Shown here piece after piece: positions 1-4,624 of a stretch of DNA of 9,928 bases. Position 1 is the first letter of the stretch. Every line of letters begins with the position of its first letter. Source of the DNA: an uncultured Prevotellaceae bacterium (lineage in GTDB: Bacteria; Bacteroidota; Bacteroidia; Bacteroidales; Bacteroidaceae); contig CAMYYX010000062.1 of the NCBI GenBank assembly GCA_947303695.1, positions 1 through 9,928 of the forward strand. The letters run 5' to 3'. Made by a program: the position numbers and the translations under genes. Under the pieces are notes generated by a model. The model was not told the DNA's origin, searched no databases, and saw only the letters and a list, made by a program, of their open reading frames with translations.

Positions 1-75
1 GTCGATGAACTCGTAGTCGAACGAGGCTCGTTTGTTCTTTATGTTGATGCGCTGTGGCTTCTTGTCTTTTTTCAT
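1..75 (-). CDS. smpB: SsrA-binding protein SmpB, N-terminal 25 codons only
   Basis: SmpB binds tmRNA (SsrA) and delivers it to stalled ribosomes for trans-translation in the cytoplasm. Only the first 25 codons lie in the window; the gene runs off the left edge. The start is the ATG read from 75 down to 73. The peptide begins with a Lys-rich stretch (MKKDKKPQ), followed by the INIKNKRA and FDYEFID motifs typical of the SmpB N-terminus just before its beta-barrel. It is the third gene of an apparent operon behind fbp and the DUF4375-like gene, 29 bp after the latter's stop. The intervening bases form a 9-bp tandem repeat and show no clear Shine-Dalgarno. The motif is distinctive, but the fragment is short, so the identification rests on the N-terminus alone. 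Confidence 0.85.
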   Translation of the reverse strand, partial: MKKDKKPQRINIKNKRASFDYEFID

Positions 76-83
76 TGTGGTAG

Positions 84-110
84 GGGCTTATTGGGCTAAT
101 AGGGCTAATG
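84..110. repeat. Three tandem 9-bp repeats between the DUF4375-like gene and smpB
   Basis: Three adjacent 9-mers, gggcttatt (84-92), gggctaata (93-101) and gggctaatg (102-110), differ at one to three positions. The third unit contains the TAG stop (complement of 105-107) of the DUF4375-like gene, so the array covers the end of one gene and most of the spacer to smpB. It may be a slippage-prone simple repeat. No function is evident. Confidence 0.7.
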
Positions 111-560
111 AGCCTTGTTGGTAAGATAGTGCTCAATAATGGCGGGTGTGACGGTTTCCTCGTAGTCGTCGAGGTAGTCGTCGCCGTAGTCGTTAAGGGC
201 TTCAAACTGCTCATATTGCGCCATGAATTCCTCTTCGGTCTTGTCAGCTTCCAACTCCTCACGATGGGCTTTGTATTCACGTGCTACATCGAAGAGGAAC
301 TGGCCGAACTGCTTCATGCCCCATTCTTTCTTGAGGAGCATTGGGAAGGGACCGAGTAGCACATATGGGCCGTATCCATTCTGAATCAGCTGGATAAATC
401 CGCCCTCCATCACTTCGTCACGCAGATAGCGATAGGCGAGCAGACAATGCTCGTTGAGCGACAGCATGTCCATATTGCTTTCGTTCAGATGACCGCCAAT
501 ACGTGTGATGAGTTGGTCGGTCTCTGTGTTGAGATATGTTACTGATTCTTCGTAGGTCAT
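105..560 (-). CDS. DMP19/DUF4375-like protein of unknown function
   Basis: This 151-residue soluble protein has no signal peptide or membrane segment. Residues about 36-70 read NEHCLLAYRYLRDEVMEGG, then FIQLIQNGYGPYV. This resembles the conserved core of the DUF4375 (DMP19-like) family, in which a helix precedes a 'GGF.Q...N..G' motif. The C-terminus is strongly acidic (a run containing DYGDDYLDDYEE, about 123-136) and ends in a short helix-like tail, as in relatives I know. Its ATG lies only 4 bp after the fbp stop, so the two are almost certainly co-transcribed and possibly translationally coupled; smpB follows 29 bp later. DMP19 family members have been discussed as DNA-mimic proteins, but that should not be transferred to this protein without evidence. 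The family call is by motif memory, not by a search. Confidence 0.75.
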   Translation of the reverse strand: MTYEESVTYLNTETDQLITRIGGHLNESNMDMLSLNEHCLLAYRYLRDEVMEGGFIQLIQNGYGPYVLLGPFPMLLKKEWGMKQFGQFLFDVAREYKAHREELEADKTEEEFMAQYEQFEALNDYGDDYLDDYEETVTPAIIEHYLTNKAH

Positions 561-564
561 AGCT

Positions 565-2574
565 TTATTGTCTTTCTTTTATCCAACCGTTTCGGTAGGC
601 GAAAAGTAGTTTCTTCAGGTCCTCGACATTCTTCTTCAACTGCTTTCCTTTATCTGTATCCTTTACGTACATGCGGTTCTGGCTCATCTCGACAATTTGG
701 GTTGTGCTGCGGATGTCTTCGCCTCGTCGGATGGCTTCTTCTGCCGATACGAATGGCTGGTGTTGTACGAGTTCAAGACCACGTGAGTGGAACGTAAGTG
801 TGTAGCCAGCTATACCAGTCTTTGGCTGATAAGCTTTAGAGAATCCTCCATCGATGACCATATGCTTTCCGTTAGCCTTGATAGGGGTCTCTCCCTTCAG
901 GGTACGGACGGGGACGTGGCCGTTGATGATGTGACGATGTGTACCTTCCACCTTGAAGTTGTCGAGAATCATATCCATCACTTGCTCATTGTCGCTGTAC
1001 TTATAGTAGTAGCCTTTCTTCTCTGTGTAGGTCGACTCGTCGGCGATGAAATAGCGCTCGAAGGTGGTCATACGGTCCTTGTCGAACAGCGGACTGTTCT
1101 TGCCGCACCACAGGTACCACAGGAAGTCAATGGCGAACTGTTTCTTGTCGCCTTTCACATCGTTGTTGAAGGCAGCAAGTACCAGTCGTCCTGTCTTCTT
1201 CATCAGTTCGATGCCCTTGTAGGTCTTGCCTTGAATCTCCACTTCCTTCAGCGAACCGTCTTTGTTGAGGGGCACGGATGCGTGGAACATGAGGTTGGAA
1301 TTCGATATGGCATACATGCCACCATGCGACAGCAGGCAGTTGATGTGGCTGCGGAGTTTCTCACTTGCCGAGAACGAATGTACGAGCTTGTTCATCAGTT
1401 CCTGCTCATCAGGACTGAGGTCGTAAGGGTGCTCAGGGTCGATGGTTGGCAGGTTGGTATCGAGCAGCGGATAGGTCTTGCCGCCAAGCGTGATGGTGCC
1501 TTCCTTTTTATTAATAAGATGGAGCAGGTTGCGGTCTTGCATCTCGAACTCCGGTCTGCGGTTGATGATGCGAGCCTCCTCCTTAAACTGGATGATAGTG
1601 ATGGCCTTATGCATCAGCGCCATGAGCCGTTCTGTCTGCATGTCTTCCTGCGGATCTTCGCGCAGGTTGACTACCTTGAACTGCTCGCATGGGTCGTCTT
1701 TGTAGGTGTACATGGCGAAGGTGGCGAGTGGTAGCAGATTGATGCCGTAACCGTCTTCGAGTGTGCTCAGGTTGCCATAACGGAGTGTCATGCGCAGCAC
1801 GTTGCAGATACAAGCCCTGTTGCCTGCAGCAGCACCGAACCAGTCGATGTCGTGGTTTCCCCATACGATGTCGAAGTGATGATAGTTCATCAATGTGTCC
1901 ATGATGAGGTGCGCACCCGGACCACGGTCGAAGATGTCGCCCAGCAGGTGAAGGCGGTCAATCGCCAATCGCTGTATCAGCCGACACAACTCGATGATGA
2001 ATGCGTCAGCACGGTCGGTTTCGATGATGGTTTCTACGATTTTGCTGTAGTACTCGTACTTCTTGTCCTGTTCGTTTCGTGGCGATTCGTGCAGCAGTTC
2101 CTCGATGATGTAGTCGAACTGAGCGGGTAGGGCCTTGCGGATTTTCGACCGCGTGTATTTGCTCGACACCTCGCGGCAAACGAGTATCAGTTGGTGGAGC
2201 GTTGTCAGGTAGAAGTCCGTCATATCCCTGCCGTGAGCCTTTGCCTTGATGAGCTGCAGCTTCTGCTCCGGATAGTAGATGAGCGTACACAGCTCCTGAC
2301 TCTCTTTCTTGGTCAGCGTGTCGCCCAGAATCTCCTTCACCTTTCGCTTCACATAACCCGATGCATTACGGAGAACATGGTTGAAGGCATCACTCTCGCC
2401 ATGTGGATCGCTGATGAAGTGCTCCGTCGGCTTAGGCAGGTTCAGTATCGCCTCGAGGTTGATAATCTCCGTCGACGCGTCAGCAATCGTAGGGTACGAC
2501 TGCGACAACAACTGCAGGTAGCGCATGTCGTTCTTTATCTCCTCTTCCGTGAATATGATGTCCTTCGTTTTCAT
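565..2574 (-). CDS. fbp: Fructose-1,6-bisphosphatase class III
   Basis: The enzyme hydrolyses fructose-1,6-bisphosphate to fructose-6-phosphate in gluconeogenesis, in the cytoplasm. At 669 aa it has the expected length of the class III (Bacillus-type) enzyme, which is unrelated to the short class I and II enzymes. It carries a calcineurin-like metallophosphoesterase core: SDPHGE at 55-60, GDIFDRG at 212-218, GNHD at 239-242, MFHASVP near 429-435, NGHVPV at 551-556 and IDGGFSKAY at 574-582. These supply the metal-binding Asp, His and Asn residues of the fold. All motifs are intact and there is no frameshift. The ATG at 2574-2572 follows a Bacteroidetes -7 box with a leader of only about 15 nt. 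It is the first gene of an apparent operon with the DUF4375-like gene (4-bp gap) and smpB. Base composition is GC-richer than the lipoprotein gene at 3663-4481. Confidence 0.97.
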   Translation of the reverse strand: MKTKDIIFTEEEIKNDMRYLQLLSQSYPTIADASTEIINLEAILNLPKPTEHFISDPHGESDAFNHVLRNASGYVKRKVKEILGDTLTKKESQELCTLIYYPEQKLQLIKAKAHGRDMTDFYLTTLHQLILVCREVSSKYTRSKIRKALPAQFDYIIEELLHESPRNEQDKKYEYYSKIVETIIETDRADAFIIELCRLIQRLAIDRLHLLGDIFDRGPGAHLIMDTLMNYHHFDIVWGNHDIDWFGAAAGNRACICNVLRMTLRYGNLSTLEDGYGINLLPLATFAMYTYKDDPCEQFKVVNLREDPQEDMQTERLMALMHKAITIIQFKEEARIINRRPEFEMQDRNLLHLINKKEGTITLGGKTYPLLDTNLPTIDPEHPYDLSPDEQELMNKLVHSFSASEKLRSHINCLLSHGGMYAISNSNLMFHASVPLNKDGSLKEVEIQGKTYKGIELMKKTGRLVLAAFNNDVKGDKKQFAIDFLWYLWCGKNSPLFDKDRMTTFERYFIADESTYTEKKGYYYKYSDNEQVMDMILDNFKVEGTHRHIINGHVPVRTLKGETPIKANGKHMVIDGGFSKAYQPKTGIAGYTLTFHSRGLELVQHQPFVSAEEAIRRGEDIRSTTQIVEMSQNRMYVKDTDKGKQLKKNVEDLKKLLFAYRNGWIKERQ

Positions 2575-2594
2575 GCCTATTCGGGTTTGAAATG

Positions 2595-2602
2595 CAAAGG
2601 TA
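2595..2602 (-). promoter_or_regulatory. Probable fbp operon promoter, -7 box TACCTTTG
   Basis: Read on the minus strand, 2602-2595 is TACCTTTG, a perfect match to the Bacteroidetes -7 consensus TAnnTTTG, 20 bp upstream of the fbp ATG. Transcription would start near 2589. No TTTG is found 19-21 bp further upstream. Those positions fall inside the 25-bp repeat at 2610-2634, so the -33 element is either weak or supplied by repeat sequence. Confidence 0.6.
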
Positions 2603-2609
2603 CAAAAAA

Positions 2610-2634
2610 AAGTTTATAGTTGATAGTTTATAGT
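2610..2634. repeat. 25-bp direct repeat, copy 1
   Basis: This run begins aagtttatagttgatag and is identical over 25 bp to 2748-2772. It is a low-complexity mix of 'agttta', 'tagt' and 'tgatag' steps of a kind I associate with Bacteroidales intergenic DNA (from memory, not searched). It occupies the position where the fbp -33 promoter element should be. Confidence 0.85.
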
Positions 2635-2666
2635 TTAAAGTCTGTTGAAAGTTGGAAAATATGGCC

Positions 2667-2692
2667 TTTGACCTTAGATTTTTGACCTTAGA
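2667..2692. repeat. 12-bp direct repeat TTTGACCTTAGA, two copies
   Basis: tttgaccttaga occurs at 2667-2678 and again at 2681-2692, a 14-bp offset, and is followed by a third partial unit (gacctt, 2691-2696). It is intergenic, with no visible link to a promoter or hairpin. Confidence 0.7.
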
Positions 2693-2747
2693 CCTTCAAA
2701 ATAAAAGCTTGTTTTTATTGTCGAGCGTTAGATTTTATGCAAAAATA

Positions 2748-2772
2748 AAGTTTATAGTTGATAGTTTATAGT
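2748..2772. repeat. 25-bp direct repeat, copy 2
   Basis: Identical over 25 bp to 2610-2634. On the minus strand this copy supplies the last codons and the TAA stop (2768-2766) of the cryptic 67-codon frame. That suggests the repeat interrupts or caps an older sequence. Confidence 0.85.
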
Positions 2773-2969
2773 AAATAATAATCCTTAGGTATTATTTGCT
2801 CCACAGTACTTTTTTCTCCTTCCCTAATATAAATGTTTCCCTCTCCTGAAATATTTTCTGTTCGTGGTCCACGAACAACTTTTTCCTCTCTGCAAAGAAA
2901 CAATAACCCTTTGGCTTCGCTAAATGATTCACTAGAAGACAACAAACTTAGCGTTTCGCGTTTCAGTTG
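2766..2969 (-). other. Cryptic 67-codon open frame without ATG, possible gene remnant
   Basis: The minus strand is open from 2969 to the TAA at 2768-2766. No ATG is present; the first plausible alternative start is TTG at 2945, giving 59 residues. The reading looks protein-like: SSSESFSEAKG, then LLFLCREEKVVRGPRTEN, then ISGEGNIYIREGEK, with a mixed charged and hydrophobic composition rather than the skewed look of a shadow frame. A TAnnTTTG-like box (TACTTTTG, 2985-2978) lies just upstream but has no -33 partner. I do not recognise the product. It may be the remnant of a longer gene, a small protein using TTG, or conserved non-coding DNA that happens to be open. Confidence that it is a real gene is low. 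Confidence 0.22.
2859..2877. repeat. Perfect 19-bp palindrome TGTTCGTGG-T-CCACGAACA
   Basis: Nine-base arms at 2859-2867 and 2869-2877 are exact reverse complements around a single central base (2868). The site is more GC-rich than its surroundings and has no T-run on either side, so a terminator is unlikely. It could be a binding site for a dimeric DNA-binding protein or part of a dispersed repeat. It lies inside the cryptic open frame at 2766-2969. Confidence 0.75.
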
Positions 2970-3035
2970 TTACAGTTCAAAAGTAAGTCAACTCTACCTC
3001 CAGATATAATTCCGCTAGAATTTAAATTGTTTGGA

Positions 3036-3101
3036 GCCTGAATTCGTATCGAATTTAGGCTGAATTCAAGGCCTTTGAAGGCTGAATTCTATCGAATCCC
3101 C
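3036..3101. repeat. Array A: three units of 22 bp around CTGAATTC
   Basis: CTGAATTC recurs at 3038, 3060 and 3082, exactly 22 bp apart. Units 2 and 3 share ggctgaattc. Units 1 and 3 also share a tatcgaat segment after the EcoRI-like core. A period of 22 is not a multiple of three, so a repeated protein segment is not the explanation. Unit 1 also folds: 3037-3046 pairs with 3050-3059 around a 3-nt loop, 10 pairs including one G-U. Confidence 0.7.
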
Positions 3102-3130
3102 TGTAGCATAGTGTAGAGGGGTGTCTTTAT

Positions 3131-3196
3131 CAGCCCGAAGTAAACTCATTGCCAGCCCGAAGTAAACTATTTGCTCGCTTGGAGTAAACAATCAGC
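3131..3196. repeat. Array B: three units of 22 bp around GTAAAC
   Basis: cagcccgaagtaaact is repeated exactly at 3131-3146 and 3153-3168. A degenerate third unit follows, with taaac at 3185, so the taaac core recurs at 3141, 3163 and 3185 with an exact 22-bp period. A possible fourth, weaker unit starts near 3193. The sequence is unrelated to array A, but the period is the same. Confidence 0.7.
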
Positions 3197-3250
3197 TTGG
3201 CGAATAAAAAAAGCTACTTTTATATATGAACCTCTTTATCTTACTCTTAT

Positions 3251-3281
3251 CTATCAACTTTAAACAATAAACTATCAACTT
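3251..3281. repeat. Inverted partial copies of the 25-bp repeat
   Basis: ctatcaactttaaac (3251-3265) and ataaactatcaact (3267-3280) match the reverse complement of the 25-bp repeat at 2610-2634 and 2748-2772, the second over 14 bases exactly. They lie immediately upstream of the plus-strand promoter at 3296. The noncoding gap is therefore flanked by copies of one repeat in opposite orientation. Confidence 0.6.
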
Positions 3282-3295
3282 TCTTTTTATTTTGT

Positions 3296-3326
3296 TTTGC
3301 AGTTTCAAAGAAACGTTGTATATTTG
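3296..3326 (+). promoter_or_regulatory. Strong Bacteroidetes promoter TTTG-N19-TATATTTG
   Basis: TTTG at 3296-3299 and TATATTTG at 3319-3326 are separated by exactly 19 bp. This is a perfect match to the primary-sigma promoter consensus of Bacteroidetes (TTTG / TAnnTTTG). Transcription would begin near 3331-3334, directly at the start of the structured RNA region. The next start codon is about 330 bp downstream, so the promoter drives either a small RNA or a long leader. Confidence 0.8.
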
Positions 3327-3331
3327 CAGTG

Positions 3332-3600
3332 TTCTTCTGCCGAAGTTCACTTTCGGGTGGGCAAAGAAAGGGGAACCTATATATATAGAAGGCGTTTACT
3401 TGACGCTTTGTGCTTGACATTCCGAAATCTGGCAGTTTCGAATAACAGTCAAAACACAATGCAACAGTAGATGCTCATGAGTATGTAATAGCATATGGCA
3501 ACTACATACACGCGTGGGCTTCTGCGTTGCTCGTACTGACTGTTAGGGCGATGCCAGAGCCTCGGAGTGTGGGACGAGTAACAAGGACTCCCACGCTTTT
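3332..3600 (+). ncRNA. Structured RNA candidate, about 270 nt
   Basis: The segment is bounded by a perfect promoter and a terminator-like hairpin. It folds strongly by eye. There is a small stem (CCGAA 3340-3344 with TTCGG 3352-3356). A long rod pairs 3405-3427 with 3436-3462: GC/GC, TTGTG/CACAA, TTGAC/GTCAA, ATT/AAT and CGAAA/TTTCG, around an 8-nt loop. A hairpin pairs 3481-3487 with 3503-3509 perfectly. A nested 3' domain pairs GCGTGGG (3512-3518) with CCCACGC (3590-3596) and GTTGCTCGT (3526-3534) with ACGAGTAAC (3574-3582). The promoter-to-terminator layout resembles published Bacteroidales intergenic RNA motifs such as Bacteroidales-1, and the long rod recalls 6S RNA, but I cannot assign a family. 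It could also be the 5' leader of the lipoprotein gene at 3663. No convincing open frame occupies the segment. Confidence 0.55.
3566..3600 (+). terminator. Terminator-like hairpin at the 3' end of the structured RNA
   Basis: AGTGTGGGA (3566-3574) pairs with TCCCACGCT (3589-3597), nine pairs including one G-U, around a 14-nt loop. A short T-run (3597-3600, then ctttat) follows. The 3' arm can instead pair with GCGTGGG at 3512-3518, so formation of this hairpin competes with the alternative fold of the RNA. Confidence 0.55.
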
Positions 3601-3662
3601 CTTTATGTATCAGCCAAAATTTGTTTTAAACCTGTTTGTTTTGGGAGCCGCAGACAATAAAA

Positions 3663-4481
3663 ATGTTTTACATTATGTTATTTGGTTTCAATCACATTAA
3701 ACTGTATGTTTCTATCTTTAGTTTATTTGCCCTCCTATGTTTGGGGTTATCTTCTTGTGGCAATGATGATGACGAGAATAATAATCAAGGTGAATCAACA
3801 ATTGTTGATGGTGTTAATGTCATAAAAGGGAGAAAAATAAAAGAGTTAACAACCTTTAATCAGGAAAACGAAGTTTTTAATCGTTATTCTGTAGAGTATG
3901 ACGCAAAAGGCCGACTGAGCATTATTAAGGTAAATGGATCCGACTTGGCAAAAATAAATTATGACTCACGCTCATTGATCATATATCTTAATGATTATTA
4001 CGCTGGAAAACGATTATTTCGGTTTGTTTTTTCATTGAACACCGATGGGTACATATCTGCAATCGGAAACAGTGCATTGTATTATGATTCAAATGGATAT
4101 TTAGAGCGAGTAGTTGAATCATATGATTGTGTTGGTGAATTAAAATATAATAATAATGATTTGATTGAAGCATTAATTTGGAAGAATTCTATGAAAGGAT
4201 TCTTTATTACTTATGTTGGAAAGTATGGGAATAAGGGAGATTTGTATGTTCATGTTAACGGTCCAAAAATTCGAAACTATGGTTCTGGTTATCGTTACAG
4301 GTATTCTCAGGATAATAAAAATGTCGTTTGTCTAATTGCATTGATGTCTGGGCTGTTTGGTAGAGTTCCTCAAAGCGTGTTACATTTTAAGGATGAAAAA
4401 GAAGCGTCAGCATTTTTTGAGTATGATGCAGAAGATATTGAATATAATAGGGATATAAGAATTTCTTTTGTATATCAATAA
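3663..4481 (+). CDS. Secreted lipoprotein, DUF4595-like
   Basis: I start this 272-aa protein at the ATG at 3663; a second ATG at 3675 is also possible. A hydrophobic signal ends in the lipobox LGLSSC with the acylated Cys at about residue 32, followed by GNDDDENNN. The Asp/Asn run after the Cys suggests export to the outer membrane or surface. The body has repeated YDxxGxL-type strands (YDAKGRLS near 80, LNTDGYIS near 125, YYDSNGYLERV near 140) like DUF4595-type Bacteroidetes lipoproteins; no enzymatic motif is seen. The frame opens at TTG 3636, but that would place nine polar residues before the signal. It is the only plus-strand gene here and is markedly more AT-rich than fbp or rpsA, suggesting accessory or transferred DNA. 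No TAnnTTTG box lies between 3600 and 3663, so it may depend on the promoter at 3296 through the structured RNA. Confidence 0.75.
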   Translation: MFYIMLFGFNHIKLYVSIFSLFALLCLGLSSCGNDDDENNNQGESTIVDGVNVIKGRKIKELTTFNQENEVFNRYSVEYDAKGRLSIIKVNGSDLAKINYDSRSLIIYLNDYYAGKRLFRFVFSLNTDGYISAIGNSALYYDSNGYLERVVESYDCVGELKYNNNDLIEALIWKNSMKGFFITYVGKYGNKGDLYVHVNGPKIRNYGSGYRYRYSQDNKNVVCLIALMSGLFGRVPQSVLHFKDEKEASAFFEYDAEDIEYNRDIRISFVYQ

Positions 4482-4505
4482 AAAAGGAAGATGCAAAGAA
4501 TGTGA

Positions 4506-4549
4506 AGAGAACCTCGATAGTTTGATAAAAACTTTCGGGGTTCTCTTTT
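4506..4549 (+). terminator. Strong rho-independent terminator of the lipoprotein gene
   Basis: AGAGAACC (4506-4513) pairs with GGTTCTCT (4539-4546). The stem continues inward with TCGA/TCGG and AGTTT/AAACT, interrupted by one T-T mismatch, for about 17 pairs around a GATAA loop. A T-run at 4546-4549 follows. It lies 25 bp after the lipoprotein stop, in the 143-bp gap between convergent genes. The minus-strand side has only a weak A/T context. Confidence 0.85.
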
Positions 4550-4624
4550 ATACCATCATATTGAAGATGACGACAATATCTTTGAGTAATTCTTAACAGA
4601 GAATAAAAGAATGTAGCAGGAGGT

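Larger units (their letters stand above)
2603..3295. other. Gene-poor, repeat-rich intergenic region
   Basis: About 690 bp between the fbp promoter and the divergent promoter at 3296 hold no convincing gene. Contents from left to right: a 25-bp repeat (2610-2634), a 12-bp direct repeat (2667-2692), a second copy of the 25-bp repeat (2748-2772), a 67-codon minus-strand open frame lacking an ATG (2766-2969), a perfect 19-bp palindrome (2859-2877), a first 22-bp-period array (3036-3101), a second 22-bp-period array of different sequence (3131-3196), and inverted partial copies of the 25-bp repeat (3251-3281). The region is AT-rich and looks like accessory or decaying DNA. No RNA gene or transposase is recognisable in it. 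Confidence 0.7.

Noticed and set aside
787..1734. 315-codon plus-strand open frame opposite fbp
   Set aside because: It lies wholly antisense to the intact, motif-rich fbp gene, and its translation shows no domain; it is a shadow frame.
3036..3196. CRISPR array
   Set aside because: The 22-bp units abut one another without unique spacers, and no cas gene is present.
3247..3459. 70-codon minus-strand frame with ATG
   Set aside because: It overlaps the plus-strand promoter and the long RNA stem; the reading is better explained by the structured RNA. Similar peptides may be over-annotated in databases.
3332..3600. tmRNA, given the nearby smpB
   Set aside because: I see no tag-peptide reading frame or tRNA-like acceptor end with CCA, and the proximity to smpB is over 3 kb.
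3636..3662. TTG start nine codons upstream of the lipoprotein ATG
   Set aside because: It would add a polar stretch before the signal peptide; ATG at 3663 or 3675 gives a normal lipoprotein signal.
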